DNA of 64,000 nt, from NCBI GenBank assembly GCA_013397435.1, contig VZRG01002558.1:35758-99757 (forward strand). Reading direction: 5' to 3'. Numbering within the stretch: the stretch's first letter is position 1; the number at the start of each line of letters is the position of its first letter. Under the pieces are notes generated by a model. The model was not told where the DNA came from and did not search any database. It saw only the letters and a program-made list of their open reading frames with translations. This document shows positions 44,521 through 56,371 of this stretch, piece by piece. This DNA comes from Erythrocercus mccallii (lineage: Eukaryota; Chordata; Aves; Passeriformes; Dicruridae). Position numbers and translations under genes: made by a program.

Positions 44521-47500
44521 AAACCATAAGAAACAGAATTTCACTGAAAATTTAACGTTTCTCCAGTAAAAAATGTTCTTAACACAAATGTGGCATCCAG
44601 TGCGGAAGTTTTTTCTTTCAGTGAAAACTTTCAGATTTTTTTCTACAAGAACTCAAGCTTATATTCTTATTTTGGTGTCTCTAACTGTATATTACACAGT
44701 GGTACAGGCTCACTGCAAACGTCTGACTTTTACAGAGGCTCTTCTCAGGGGCAGCAGACTCTGCCATTCATCCCCAGCTGCTACAACACATTTATTCTGT
44801 GCTAAGAGCAGGTAAACAGGCATAAGTTACAATTCACTGGGCATTTTTTTTTTATATTAGAGATACTTGGGATCCAATTCTGTGCTACCTATTATCCTAG
44901 TGTGGCAATGACAGTAGGGCTTGTGCTTCTGTACCTCTACAGACTGTGAAGGTGAAGCAGTATTTACTATCTTAAAAAGAAAATAATTACACATCTGTGA
45001 AGAAGAGCAAGGCTAAAAAATAATAGTTTTTGTATTTAAAAACGAAAACTATCTGGAGATGGCTGAGAACCCATATTCATTAAGAACAAATATATCAAAT
45101 ATAAAACCAGTTTTTTTGTGACCAAGGTACTGGAATATTTTTTAAAAAATGAAAACAATATCAAAAGTCAAAGTGTAAGTGTAACTTTAGATCTGGAAAA
45201 TATTTTTCCTTCCCCATCTTTTTTCCCTAAGCAATAGATTCTCACATGTGTGGAAGCCTTGCTTAGCAGAGCTTTCTAGGAATCACAGATTGTTCTGCTT
45301 CTGACTGTACCATAAGCATTTTTTCCTTTTTTTTTCCCTTTTCTTAATTTTGGCATGAAAGTAGATGATCTTAACACTGAAATGGTTTTGGCAGCACAAG
45401 TTTTAAACCTCCTAGCAAACCGAACATTTTTGTCACTGCATCCCCTTTCAGACACGTGGCTGGAATTGATGTGGCCCATGCCCTCACATCCTGAGCAGTC
45501 ACTTGAAGAGGCTGAAGTGTGTGCACCTTACATTCACGTGTATAAAGTGACATGAACACGCCAAAATGTCAACTGAGCTTCCCTACACACGAAGAGGATG
45601 CAAAAAAGGAGCTGTCAGTTGGCTCAACTGTACTTCAGACACCAATTTAAGGAAAAACTAAGATTACTGAGAGTTTGATAAATCCCAGGGATGTCTCACT
45701 TCCCCAGAGGGAAGAAACCAAGCCCAAGCCCACCACTGAGCTCTTGCTGTCTTGCATCACATAGAGGGGATCTTCCTCCACCTGCCATTTCTTGCTTCTA
45801 GAAGTTGTCTGCCTTATTTGGGATTTGATTCCTTTCCATGCTTACAGCCTGTCTCATCTTGCAAACACACACAGGACTCTGCCAGTACAAACATTCTCAG
45901 AACAGCATTTTGACCAGCCTCCTCTCTTCAGGAGTGCAGTATTGCTTTAATATTACAGCTCCTCCAGCAGCACAACACTTTTCCCTCTCTCCCGCACTGT
46001 GTATTTGAATCCCTGGCACCTTCCTGGTGTCCCTCCCATCTCTCTGGCTCTTACAAACACTACAAGCCCATACATCCATTGCTTTCTTGCTTTCATAGAA
46101 GACCTATAAAAGATATAAACCTTCATGACACCTTCCTGAGCACCATTTTCTGCATCATATTTGAAAAGGGAAACAAAATCAGCATAAAAGGAAGAGGGCA
46201 GTTGCTACATTAAAGTGTGACCACGAACAATTTTTACAGATTTGCCTGCATCCTGTAGTCTTTTTGCAATAACAGTCTCTATTTACTCACCTCTCTGCTT
46301 GAAGTACTTGAACTCCCAGGGTCTTCTTTTTCAGCCAGAAGGATTTTACAACAGTATGGATATTATCATGGTAAATAATAATATAGTCATATAATACAGT
46401 CACCTGGACCAGTAGACAAGCCTAGATCTTTTCCAGGTGCTCCTACAGAGCATTTCTTCCTTAACTCTGGACTGGGGCTTACGTAATAAAGCAAGCTCCG
46501 ATCCACAGACACCACCATTTTAATGGGAGTTTAACAGTCTGGTGCATTATTTGATTTCCAAATGCAGTCAGCACCAGCCCATCATTAGAATCAAGGCAAT
46601 AATGTGGCCCCAGGGAACACTTCTCCCTAGGCCCCAGTAATCACCATCAGCCCTTAAATTCATGCCAAAGTGTTCGTTCATTCAACATTTTGCTCTTTTT
46701 TGTTACAGCTTAAAGAGAAAAACGGAGGGTAATTTCATACACAAATGTACAAGAGATTTGGTGCTCATCTGGTGTGAAGAAGGTAATTTGAAAGCTCTTC
46801 TATTTAGAAAATCTAAATATAAGAAACTTTGGCCTTCATTTATTGAGATTCTGAATCAGGTCTGGAGACCAATAATAGTCCAGCTCACAAACCATAAAGA
46901 GATGCAAGCCCCACTAATTTCATGCTCCTTTAATCTGCTTTCATCAACTGTGTGGATTTTGTAAAAGCACTCAAAAATTAGATGTTACCATTTAGTGAAA
47001 GCATTGACTGATTTCTAAAGGGTTAGCTTGCAGCTACTGAAAACATTAGTGACACGGCAAATAACTCCAGTGCTATGAGCTTCCCTGCACTACACGAGTT
47101 CGGCTCTAGCAACATATATATAATTGTATGAAAGTTATTCCACGCTCTTAATAGGGAGAAAAAAAGCTTGGCCTGGATGTTGATCTGATTCTGATGAGGT
47201 TATGAATAAACTGCTACTTGTAGTCCCCAAGACAAACAGTTTGGATGTGCTCAAACATCATATTCATTAGCATGGATTGTATTTACACAAATGGAAGAAA
47301 AAGTGAGCAAGGCCATTGATTTCATTGTAACGAGCCATGCAAAGCAACTGAACACTGTTAATCAACAGTGTGAGCAATATTGCTTTTACCAGTTTTTTAA
47401 TAAGTTTTTTCAATGTGTGTTTTCTTCATTTCTGTGACCATTGTTATAAATAATTGCATTAAGAGTGCTGTTTCAGCAAATTGCCTCAAAACTGCAATAA

Positions 47501-50500
47501 CCTTTCATGAAGATTTCTAGGACAACAGTTACTATGAGTATAGAGAGAGATGAGTTACGAAAAAAAACCCCAAACAGCTTAGTGCAAATGAAAAGACACT
47601 GTGTACAGTGGGTCCTGGCACTGTGCTGTGCAGTTACAGAGAGCATTAATGGAGAACAAGCCTGATGCTATCCAGCTCATCAACTATCATCAGGTTCTTG
47701 ACTAGAAAAACCAACATCATCTCCATCCTTCTGCTCCAAGTCAGAAAAATGCTGAAGCAGCTCCTGTGAGCAACAGCCACAGCGCACATCAAAGCACAAA
47801 CACTGCTCATGTTATCCATCAGGAGGGACCTGTGACAAAATTAAGACTCCCCCCACCCCCCACCACCACGTGTGACCCTATGCCTGATCTGCATTCCTTG
47901 CCTCTTTGGAGAGGAGTGATGCAGAAGACAACTTGCCACGAGCTGAAGTGGTAGATGGGCACTAATAAACTACGCACTATCTGAGCATAAAAACCTCTCC
48001 AGGACATCAACAGGGAAGTCACTTCCAGTGATATCCGAGCGTCCAAGACTTTGGAGCGAAATTTAGATGGCAGCAGCAATGACCAGAACTCCTTTAGTCA
48101 TGAGAAACACTGCAGACATAGCAACACCACAGGGGCAACGAGGCAGTCATGGACAGACCATAAGATCTGATGGCACTGTGAGGAAGGTGACAAAACCTTT
48201 GAATTGCTGAGATGACCTGTTTTCACCACCAAAGAAGTGCTATTCCTGATACTAGAGTGCTGTGCTAAGCCCTAGGTAGCCATGCTGAATGAATTCTAAT
48301 TTCTCAACCTAATTTCTGTGGATAAGGGGAAATAGAAAAGGTACACAAGACTTTGGCCTGTTTGACCTAAGGCAGAGGCTGAGAGGAAGTGCAATGGCTA
48401 TCACAGGATACTGGTGGTTTGGAGAGAGAGGACACGTGTCAGGAAGTGGCAAGATCAATGGGCCCTTTGGTCTCTGCCACTTCTGTGTGTAGCTACTCAG
48501 CTGGCTGTCATCAGAGGAGATCTGGACTGTGAACTTGGACAGCTTCTTTCCTGATGGAAGATCCACATGCAGGAATTACCATGAGATCCAACTGTTCTAA
48601 GTTGGAATTTATATGTTGAACTTTTTACCTCTCTGGAAAAAGTTACAGCATTTTTGTAAGGTTTTAAAACCTGCAATAACATCTTTCAACATGGGGGAAA
48701 AATAAAGCACAAGAGAGAAGGAAATGCACATGGAAATATCATTCCTTACTGAAATCAATGGATACTGGTTTTGATAACATTACACTGTATTTATCATGTC
48801 CCCTTCCCTCCTCCCGAATGCGGCCAGTGAAATTCTGACATGAACTCAGCTGAAGCCCTGCTCTGATTACCATATGATCTCTGCAAACCCAGGCTGTGTT
48901 AATGCTTTCAAAGGAAATGGAAGATGTTTAATAATTTTAACTCAAAGGCTTCTGCGTAAATTTAGTAGTGTGCTCACTTTGATTACTTTGGTGTTCAGCG
49001 CAGACAGGCTCCGGTGATTTTATCACAGTCTTGGTATGGCTGAAACTCACTGGAAAGAAAAATCACCCATTTCACCGCTCCTTCGAGAATCAATTGGTAA
49101 AGCCCTTTATCAACAGAAAGCAGGGGAGGTGAGCTAAAGCACTGCTTGTATTTGTTCAAAGTACAAAACGTGCAAGTCAGATCTAAGGAGAAATTATATG
49201 ACAACTGAGTTAGAACTACGCAGGGCCAACCTTTTCTGTACTGTCTAGAGATCCCTTGTTCATAACCTCGGGCTACTATGAGCACTGTGATGCTTGCAAC
49301 AAAGTACTATGTGCACATCAGTACTTGATGAACTGAATGAATAAATGTTAAATCCCAAAGCATGATGTTCCTTGTGATCTCTGTTAAAAGCCTGCAACCC
49401 TTTAAAACAAGAGGCTGAACTTCATAATCTCTGTGGCATCTAAATCATCATGAGAAACGAGTTCATTTTCCATACACCGTGTTCTGCCAAGCGAAGTTAT
49501 TTTTCCAAACCCTTATGTAACCGCTCGAGGGGAAAGGCAAGGCTGGAGCTAACCCTGAGTGTGCTCCGTGCCCAGCTCGGTCTGACGAGATGCCTTCTGC
49601 TAACTAGAGCAAGTTCCTCTTCAGGTTCCACCCTCCTCTGGCTCTTCATCTCCCTTGTACTCTCTTGTCAAAGTGCTGGCAGAGACCCTGAGCAATGAGC
49701 AGCTCATCCACTGCTCGGGCAGTGCTGGAACAACTGCCTTGTACTGGCAACCTGCTGTTTATTTCCAGAGATCCATTCATGTCAAAGTGCTTTATCAAGG
49801 TTCAGACTCAAAGCATGGGAACAGCACATCTGTGTTCAGGGTCTGATCTGCAATGGAAATATTTCTCTTGAGCTGCATATTTGGCCTGAATCCTGGACCT
49901 GCCTTTCCATCCTCTTCCCCATTTTAATCACAAGCTTTCTTTGAGCCTCTTTTGTGTTTTCACTCTTTGTAGTCACCTAGGATGGCTGTAAACTGGGTGA
50001 ACAGGATAAAACACCTTAAAACCCTGCACTGTTAAGAGGAGTGAGAAAGCAAAGCAGCATGGCTGCAGAGAAAGGGTTCAGCAAACAAGGACGAGCATTC
50101 AAATTGATGAGAGAGGACCCAGGAACCACAAATCCAGCTCAAAAAAATACCTTTCATCAAAAATAATCAATCTGAAACACACCTTTTCTCTCTTCAGTTT
50201 CTAGACCGCATTGCCAGCTTGCTTTCTACCACAGAGTGACAAGAGAAACTCCTTAAAAGCAATCAAAGAAATCTCAGATCTTCAGTAAATCACATGCAGA
50301 GGATCCTAAGCTTGTGTATAAATTCAAAAGACCACAGAGCCCATGATGAAACCACAGAACTTGGCAGCAAGTGCCACCCCTTTCTATGCACAGCTGGGAA
50401 AGGAGCCGTCTTCCCAAAGCAGTTATTACAGCCCTCTTGACAATATTTAGCTATACCTGGAGCCATTAAGCCAATACCAGCATTCCCAATGCTTTTAACG

Positions 50501-51614
50501 ACCTCCAGAGCAGGCCTCTAGAGACTGTGAGCCAGCCTGTGATCCATGGAAGAGAAAACCAGCAGTGTGGAGATGGAGGATTTCTTAGGCCCCAGGGACA
50601 AGACGTGTGGCAGCTCCCAACGGGTTTGATTTCCCTGCTGCAGACCCAGAAGGAGTCCTGTGCTCAGACTAGACCAGTCAGACAGAAAGCAAGCTCTGAT
50701 TCTGGCATAAATCAAGAGGAGACAGCACGAGGCCTACGGGGAGCAAAGAAAAGATGGACTCAGGAAACCACAATTCATCATTTATCTTCCCCGTATCCTG
50801 CTAACAACGGAAACTTCCAAACTAATGACTATTTGAATGCAGCCTTACCTGCAATGTATCATCCTTGAAGGGAGTATTGAAACATCAAATAGAGAGTTCT
50901 AAGATTAACAGGATGTTTACAAATAATTATTAGGAGGTGATTGCCTAATTTTGGTCTATGGTTTGGTGTATTTACATTCTTATATTCAAACATATCTGTA
51001 CTTTGTAATATTTACATATCTCTAGTTTAAGGCTTCGCACAGCAGTGCTATAAAAATGCTGATTTACTACTTATGCAGACACGGTACACATTTTACTGTG
51101 CTGCAAATGCAATTTGCCAAGCTGTTTCATTCCTCTCTTTGTAGTTGTATGATTAAATATTTTGATTTTCCTCCATTTATTTTGCTTAATAAACTTTCAT
51201 GCATTTTGTTCAACAAATACTACAAAGTTTGTCTCTTGCTAAAAAAAATATAATTTCAAAAAGGAAAAAATTAAAGGTTTTCCCTATCAGTGTTTAGGTT
51301 TATCACCTGACCAAAATATTACCCCATATATGTGAGAATTACTGTGCTGAGCATTCACTTTTGACCAAGGAAGAGTATTAATAAACACCAATGCTCTCTA
51401 CTTCACTGTAGGGAATACTTAGAAACCAAGTTCCAGGAACAAAGAATGACACTTCTGAAAGCACCAGTCTGGGGTGGTTACGGATGTTTTCACATCCAGT
51501 GATTTCTGTTTCCTCTGTTCTTGCATAAATCTTCCTCCGTTAGCTGATTTGATCAGATTTATGAGAGATGAACTGGCTCTCTCAAAGCTCCTTCTACAAT
51601 CTCAGTAAAACTAT
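44521..51614. other. Intronic DNA, no recognised gene
   Basis: No supported exon. The block includes an AT-rich, enhancer-like stretch at 47220-47400 (annotated separately) and a possible ancient repeat word at 48743-48785 (TACTGAAATCAATGGATACTGG). Short T and A runs occur, for example near 44846-44854. Confidence 0.5.
47220..47400. other. Possible conserved noncoding element
   Basis: The stretch contains CATATTCATTAGCATGGATTG, TGTATTTACACAAATGG (forkhead-like), GCCATTGATTTCATTGT (SOX-like ATTGT), CTGTTAATCAACAG (an HNF1/homeodomain-like near-palindrome) and GCAATATTGC (a palindrome). The density of distinct factor-like words is higher than in the surrounding intron. Function and conservation are untested. 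Confidence 0.3.
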
Positions 51615-51705
51615 TACGCTTATTCCTACCTCAATTGCTTATTTGTAAAATGAAAATAACTGTACTCTTCTTAGAGAGGAGGCTTCATCACAAGAAGACA
51701 CATAC
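51615..51705 (+). repeat. MIR-like ancient SINE fragment
   Basis: CTACCTCAATTGCTTATTTGTAAAATG, AAAATAACTGTACTC and the following AGAGAGGAGGCTTCATC recall the second half of the MIR core (CCTCAGTTTCCTCATCTGTAAAATGG, AATAATA, TTGTGAGG). The copy is short and diverged. It could instead be a related CORE-SINE. Confidence 0.45.
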
Positions 51706-54700
51706 TGACTGCAAACACTGTAATATTCTTCTTTAAGCTATAATAATGCTGACATTTCACTAGTGTTTTGTTCTTCCCCTCTTAGAACTGTTAAAGCTAA
51801 AACCCAATGCCTCATACCACATACTGAAGTGCCACGGGAGAGTATGATATAAATATACAGATATGAAACAGCATCTAGAAATGATGAGTTTGATCTTTCA
51901 AAAGACAAATCACTAATCTCTGGCTCTAGTAGGATATGGGATGATAAAGGTCATGCTGAGTAAAGGACTAAGCTGACGGATCAGTCCAAAAGTTTCAAAA
52001 TTGATATTGCTACTCCTGTCCCACTGGGGGAAAAAAAGCAATCCTTTGTGTGACCTGTAGCAGAGTGTTACAGACACATTGGAGAGACCCTTTCACTGTG
52101 CTTAATGCAAGGGCAATTTTAAACTCACCCAAGGATGTGCAGGCTGAAGCGAAGCGTGGCACAGTGGTATTTCAAATGCCACAAAATTATTCTATTTATT
52201 CTTTCAAAAGACACTTTTAGTCTAAAACTGGTAAAAGCTCTTTCACCTCTGCACATCTTTATGAGGATGATTAATGTGATTCAGTAGAAGTTGCCAGGTG
52301 ACTGTGAAAGGACCTTTGGTCAACAGTAACTTGAATTAGCTGCTGACATGACAAAGGTATTGCAGAGTAACACAGCTTTATTCAATTTGGGGCTTGCCAG
52401 TTTAGGACTTGATGTAAATCTGATCCACAATTGCCAGCAAATAAGAGCCTCAGCAGAGCACTACCAAAATCCCTGATTTACACCTTTCATCTTCAACAGT
52501 GTGAGCATTTTATGGTCACTCCCATTGGGGTGATAACTGGTGTTTGGCACTCTGCAGAGCTCTGCAAAGTGTGGAGCTCCATTTCACTGGCTGACTTTTC
52601 TTCGATTTCTTTTGCTCAGGTGAACTGAGTGCTGTGCTGTAAAACCCAGCCCCTGGTGCTTGTGTCTACAATAAGAGCAGTAAAGATCTGTGGCCTCTCA
52701 CACCCACAGAAGCTGTTACAAAAATGCTGGACTTCACCTGCTGCTCTTCTCCTTAGTCACTGGCTTGTCCATGCCTTTCAAGATCTTTGAGGAAAGCTAA
52801 TGTCCTAACACTAAATAAGGAGGGAGACTGAGAAAACAGACTTTTTCCACTGAAAAGTTTATTCCTCTATGTCCCCAGATGAACAAATGCTGTAAGGTGT
52901 AGCTGAAAAAGTGGAAAGTTCTCTACTTTCCTTTCAGAAGCCACTTTGAGCTTATTCTGGGTTGAATTTGCAACTACGCTCTCAGGTAAAGATCAGGTCA
53001 CACTACTAATCAGGCTCAGCAGACTGCACAGACAAGGAGAAAGAGAAGGCAGAGAGAAAGGAGGAATGGGAGAAGAGAAAGTGAGGGTACATTTTTGGGA
53101 AAGCTGTGAAATGAGGCAACTTCACTCTTGCATTTTCTCTGCCACCCAAGCGGGCTCATTAATGCCTGCAGAATTTGAGGAAGATTGATTAATTGCATAA
53201 CGGCCCAGAATGGACAAGGTTATTGTCATTAATTCTAAATAAATACAGTATCACACAAATTGCATCTAAGGGGAACAAAAAAAGCTTTTGTCCCTCTCAG
53301 AAATGAGGAAAATACTAAGTAAACAGCGTTAATTATAGAAACAAAGAGATGGAGTCAGGCACAAAGCTTTTAGGTCATTGACTCCATTCATAGAAGGGGG
53401 AAAGAAAATAGGGTAAGGTACAATCTAACCTAATTATAGCTTCATAAAAATTATTTTCAAGCCATTAACTGAGATTTGGCCTACTTAGATTGCAAAATTC
53501 TAGGGGCAAAGACTTTGTCTTCTCAGTACTTGCCTGTCTTGCAAAAATGCAGACTGTGTCCCTGACCAGAGCTCCTGCACCCCAGTATATTAATCCCCAA
53601 GCCATGAAGGTGAGCCAGCCTTGGCTGGACACGTGCCAGGAGCTGTGCCTGCTGCTGAAGGACTTACGGAGCTCTCACTTGAAATTAGCAGCTGGCAAAA
53701 TGTGGTTTGAGATTTGTGAGCTAAAATGGAAAGAAGAGAGAAAGACTGTTCAATGTAACACTCAAGTCTTCCCATGAAAGCCCAGCTTTTCTGGTGCCAG
53801 AATAAGCCACCGTCCTCTCCATGCAGAGATCAGCATGAGCCAGAAGCCAGGCCAGGAGAAGCTTTTCCTGAGAACTCGGGGATTTACCTACAGTCCTCCC
53901 AAAACCCAATCATCCAGAATCTGGGTCAGCATAAAAAATAATTGGAAGAGTTACAAAGTTGAGTGGGAGAAGACCTCTCGAGGACTGATCTCAAGTATCT
54001 TTCAGGCTGAAAGCACTGTTCGCTGAGAATGAGCACATTTTTTTTGATTTTCTATTTCTTCCAGGTCAGTGCTGGCATAACCTGCTATCTGCAGAGAATC
54101 ACTTATTGTCATGGTTCTGCTGTGATATGTATGATACCTGCTGGTTTTGTTCAGGCCTTGGGTGCTGGAACCAAGAAAACACAGAAGTGATTCTGTGGAG
54201 TGGGTGGGGAAATGCTTGAGGAGAAGTCTTGCCCAGCTCTATGACAGGAGAGAAAAAAACCCCTTGAAAATATAAGTGCACTATTAAAGATCCTGAAACT
54301 GAAAGGCAATAACAGAACTGAAACATTATTTTAAAACAAGCTGATTTAGAGTCATTCCCGATTTTAAAATGTGCCATGAGGGATGGCACAGCATAGAAAT
54401 TCTGTGTTCTTGAATGGCCCACACCTCCCAGCACCCCAGCCACTACTTTTCAATTGCAGGTGAAGAAGTTCCACAGTGTAATTTATAAGTCACCTCCAAT
54501 CTGTGGAAAGCTCTGATGTATTACAGGTAAAAGCGCTTCGCTTCTCACACGGCAATCAGCAGATGTCAGGAGTACAAGTGCTTGGCTCTGCTGGTATTCA
54601 GCCTCATGCATAGATTTGAAAAACACGTGAAGAAGAGCTGGCCAGAAGCATTATTTTTTAATTAAGAGGGGAAAAAAAATCTTTACAAAGCACCTTAAAC

Positions 54701-54910
54701 TGACAAGGTGAGGTGTGTGGAATGACCTAAGACAGACAGGCACTGATTGAAAGCCATTGAGGTAATTCCCGAAGTAATTAGATCTTTGGACAACAAAGTG
54801 ATGAAACAGGACAAATGACCTTTTCTCATTCGCACACCACCAGCTTATTTTTCTGATTTGTTCCACTCTCCAGGAACAGTATTTCTTTTAAATACTATCA
54901 GAAAAAAAAT
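51706..54910. other. Intronic DNA, no recognised gene
   Basis: Apart from the L2-like remnant at 53483-53530, no repeat or exon is supported. A purine-rich run at 53036-53085 (AGA/GGA-rich) is low complexity. Open frames up to about 114 codons overlap on both strands and carry no family signature. Confidence 0.5.
53483..53530 (+). repeat. Possible L2-type 3' tail remnant
   Basis: CTTAGATTGCAAAATTCTAGG and GGCAAAGACTTTGTCTTCTC resemble the AGACTGTAAGCTC, GGGCAGGGAC and TGTCT words of L2-like 3' ends shared with some MIRs. Only about 45 bases can be aligned by eye. Confidence 0.35.
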
Positions 54911-55110
54911 ATGGCTACGGCACTGAGCCTAGGATGCAGAGTATCTGGATTCAGCGCCCGGCTCTGCTGCAGATTTCCAATATGACCTTGGGCACATCCA
55001 TTAATCTCTTGCATCTCAGTTCTTTAGCAGTAAAATGGAAGGAGAGCTACTACTTTTTCCTTGCCCGCTTGCTTGTCTTCTCTGCGGCGCCCGTAAGCGT
55101 TTTCAGAGCA
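54911..55110 (+). repeat. MIR SINE, nearly full length
   Basis: The layout follows MIR from end to end: a tRNA-like head (CGGCACTGAGCC, GGATTCAGCGCCCGGCTCTGC), then the core ATGACCTTGGGCACATCC, TTAATCTCTTGCATCTCAGT and GTAAAATGGAAGG. A diverged 3' part near CCCGTAAGCG follows. This is the best-preserved ancient SINE in the window. It predates the bird lineage and so is a fixed, old insertion. Confidence 0.8.
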
Positions 55111-56350
55111 GTTTCCTGGCATAACCACCTCTATAAATTTAGCAGAGGCAATGAAAGTCAAATGCTGCGCTAAAAGTCAGGCAGAAAGAGGCCAAGGCAG
55201 GATTTGGAAGCACTCCCTGGTCCCTGCACTACCTGTACCTGTGTCTTGGCTGTATCTGGGACGTTCCCAGGCTGCCCCCTGCCCGGGCAGGAGACGAGCC
55301 CCTGCTGCCCACTGACCTGCCCACCACAGGTAACACAGCAGCCACGCATTTGTGAGGCGGCTCCCATGACCTCAAAAGCCCACTTGAAATACAGAACTTG
55401 CTTTTAGAGCACAGGAGGAAGACAGATTTAAGCCCAAGCCGCATGGAAACTTTTATGTAAGACACAGAATCAGAGAGTTGCATGTTTGCCTTACTAACTT
55501 ATTGTGAAAATCTGCCTTTTCTGGCATCTAATCACCTCTTTGCTGCATGTGTGAGAGAGCAAATACATAAATATGCACCCTGGCAATGCCATACAAGTTC
55601 TGTCTGCGTATCATATGCGGATACCTATGTGTGTATGAATACACATCGTTACACACCCACACATGATCACATTTCATCCCAGAGAGCAATGTCAGAGCTG
55701 GTTTACTGTCGCAATAAACATCCAGCTTGACACATTTTTCACAAGACCTCTGTGAATTCTGCATAATTACACTTTTGAGGATGTATTTTGCCAATGTGCC
55801 AGATAACGCCAGAAGCACAGCTTTGAGCTGACTGCATTCTTACTCCCACCAGTGTCCTTGCTATGACAGTTTTGATACAAACAGTGTGTATTAGATCATT
55901 AGTACAGAGACAACCCTCTCTCCCTGCCACGCTTTTGAAGCTCGGGCTGATGAATGGGAGCTTGCTACTTTTGTGTGGAGCTTGGCCAATATATCACAAA
56001 GCCACACCCAGGGAACGACACCTAGATTGCCTCTGACCACGCTGCTGGGGTGTTCCCTATCAGCAGAAACAAACAAACCAAAACACGCAGCCTGCCTACA
56101 ATCAATCAAGATGTAATTCTCTATAAGCACACGGAAAGTCACTTCTTGACTAATAAGGCAGCCAATTATCCAAGGCCCATTAAGAAGTATGAGCACTCAA
56201 ACCTTCACCTGCTCATGTGAGATTTCTCAGTGTCCCGTTTGCACGTGTTTGCAGTCCCTCTTAAAAAGGTGAAAAATGTCTAACTTATGGAAATGTACAA
56301 AGAATAATGGGTCCAAGATTTCAGTGAATCAACCAAGAATGAAGGTGGGC

Positions 56351-56371
56351 TTTTTTTTTTTTTTTTTTTTT
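56351..56371. repeat. Poly-T run (21 bases)
   Basis: Twenty-one consecutive T residues follow GAAGGTGGGC. It may be the reverse complement of a poly-A tail, but no processed insert is recognisable beside it. Base count here is uncertain in most sequencing chemistries. Confidence 0.9.

Noticed and set aside
46662..46964. Possible plus-strand exon after TTTTTTGTTACAG near 46709
   Set aside because: The acceptor is good, but the frame runs through AT-rich sequence, has no convincing donor in a useful phase and lies antisense to TMEFF2.
47600..48300. LTR- or gene-like texture (CA-rich, few A/T runs)
   Set aside because: No LTR ends, primer site, polypurine tract or coding signature could be found.
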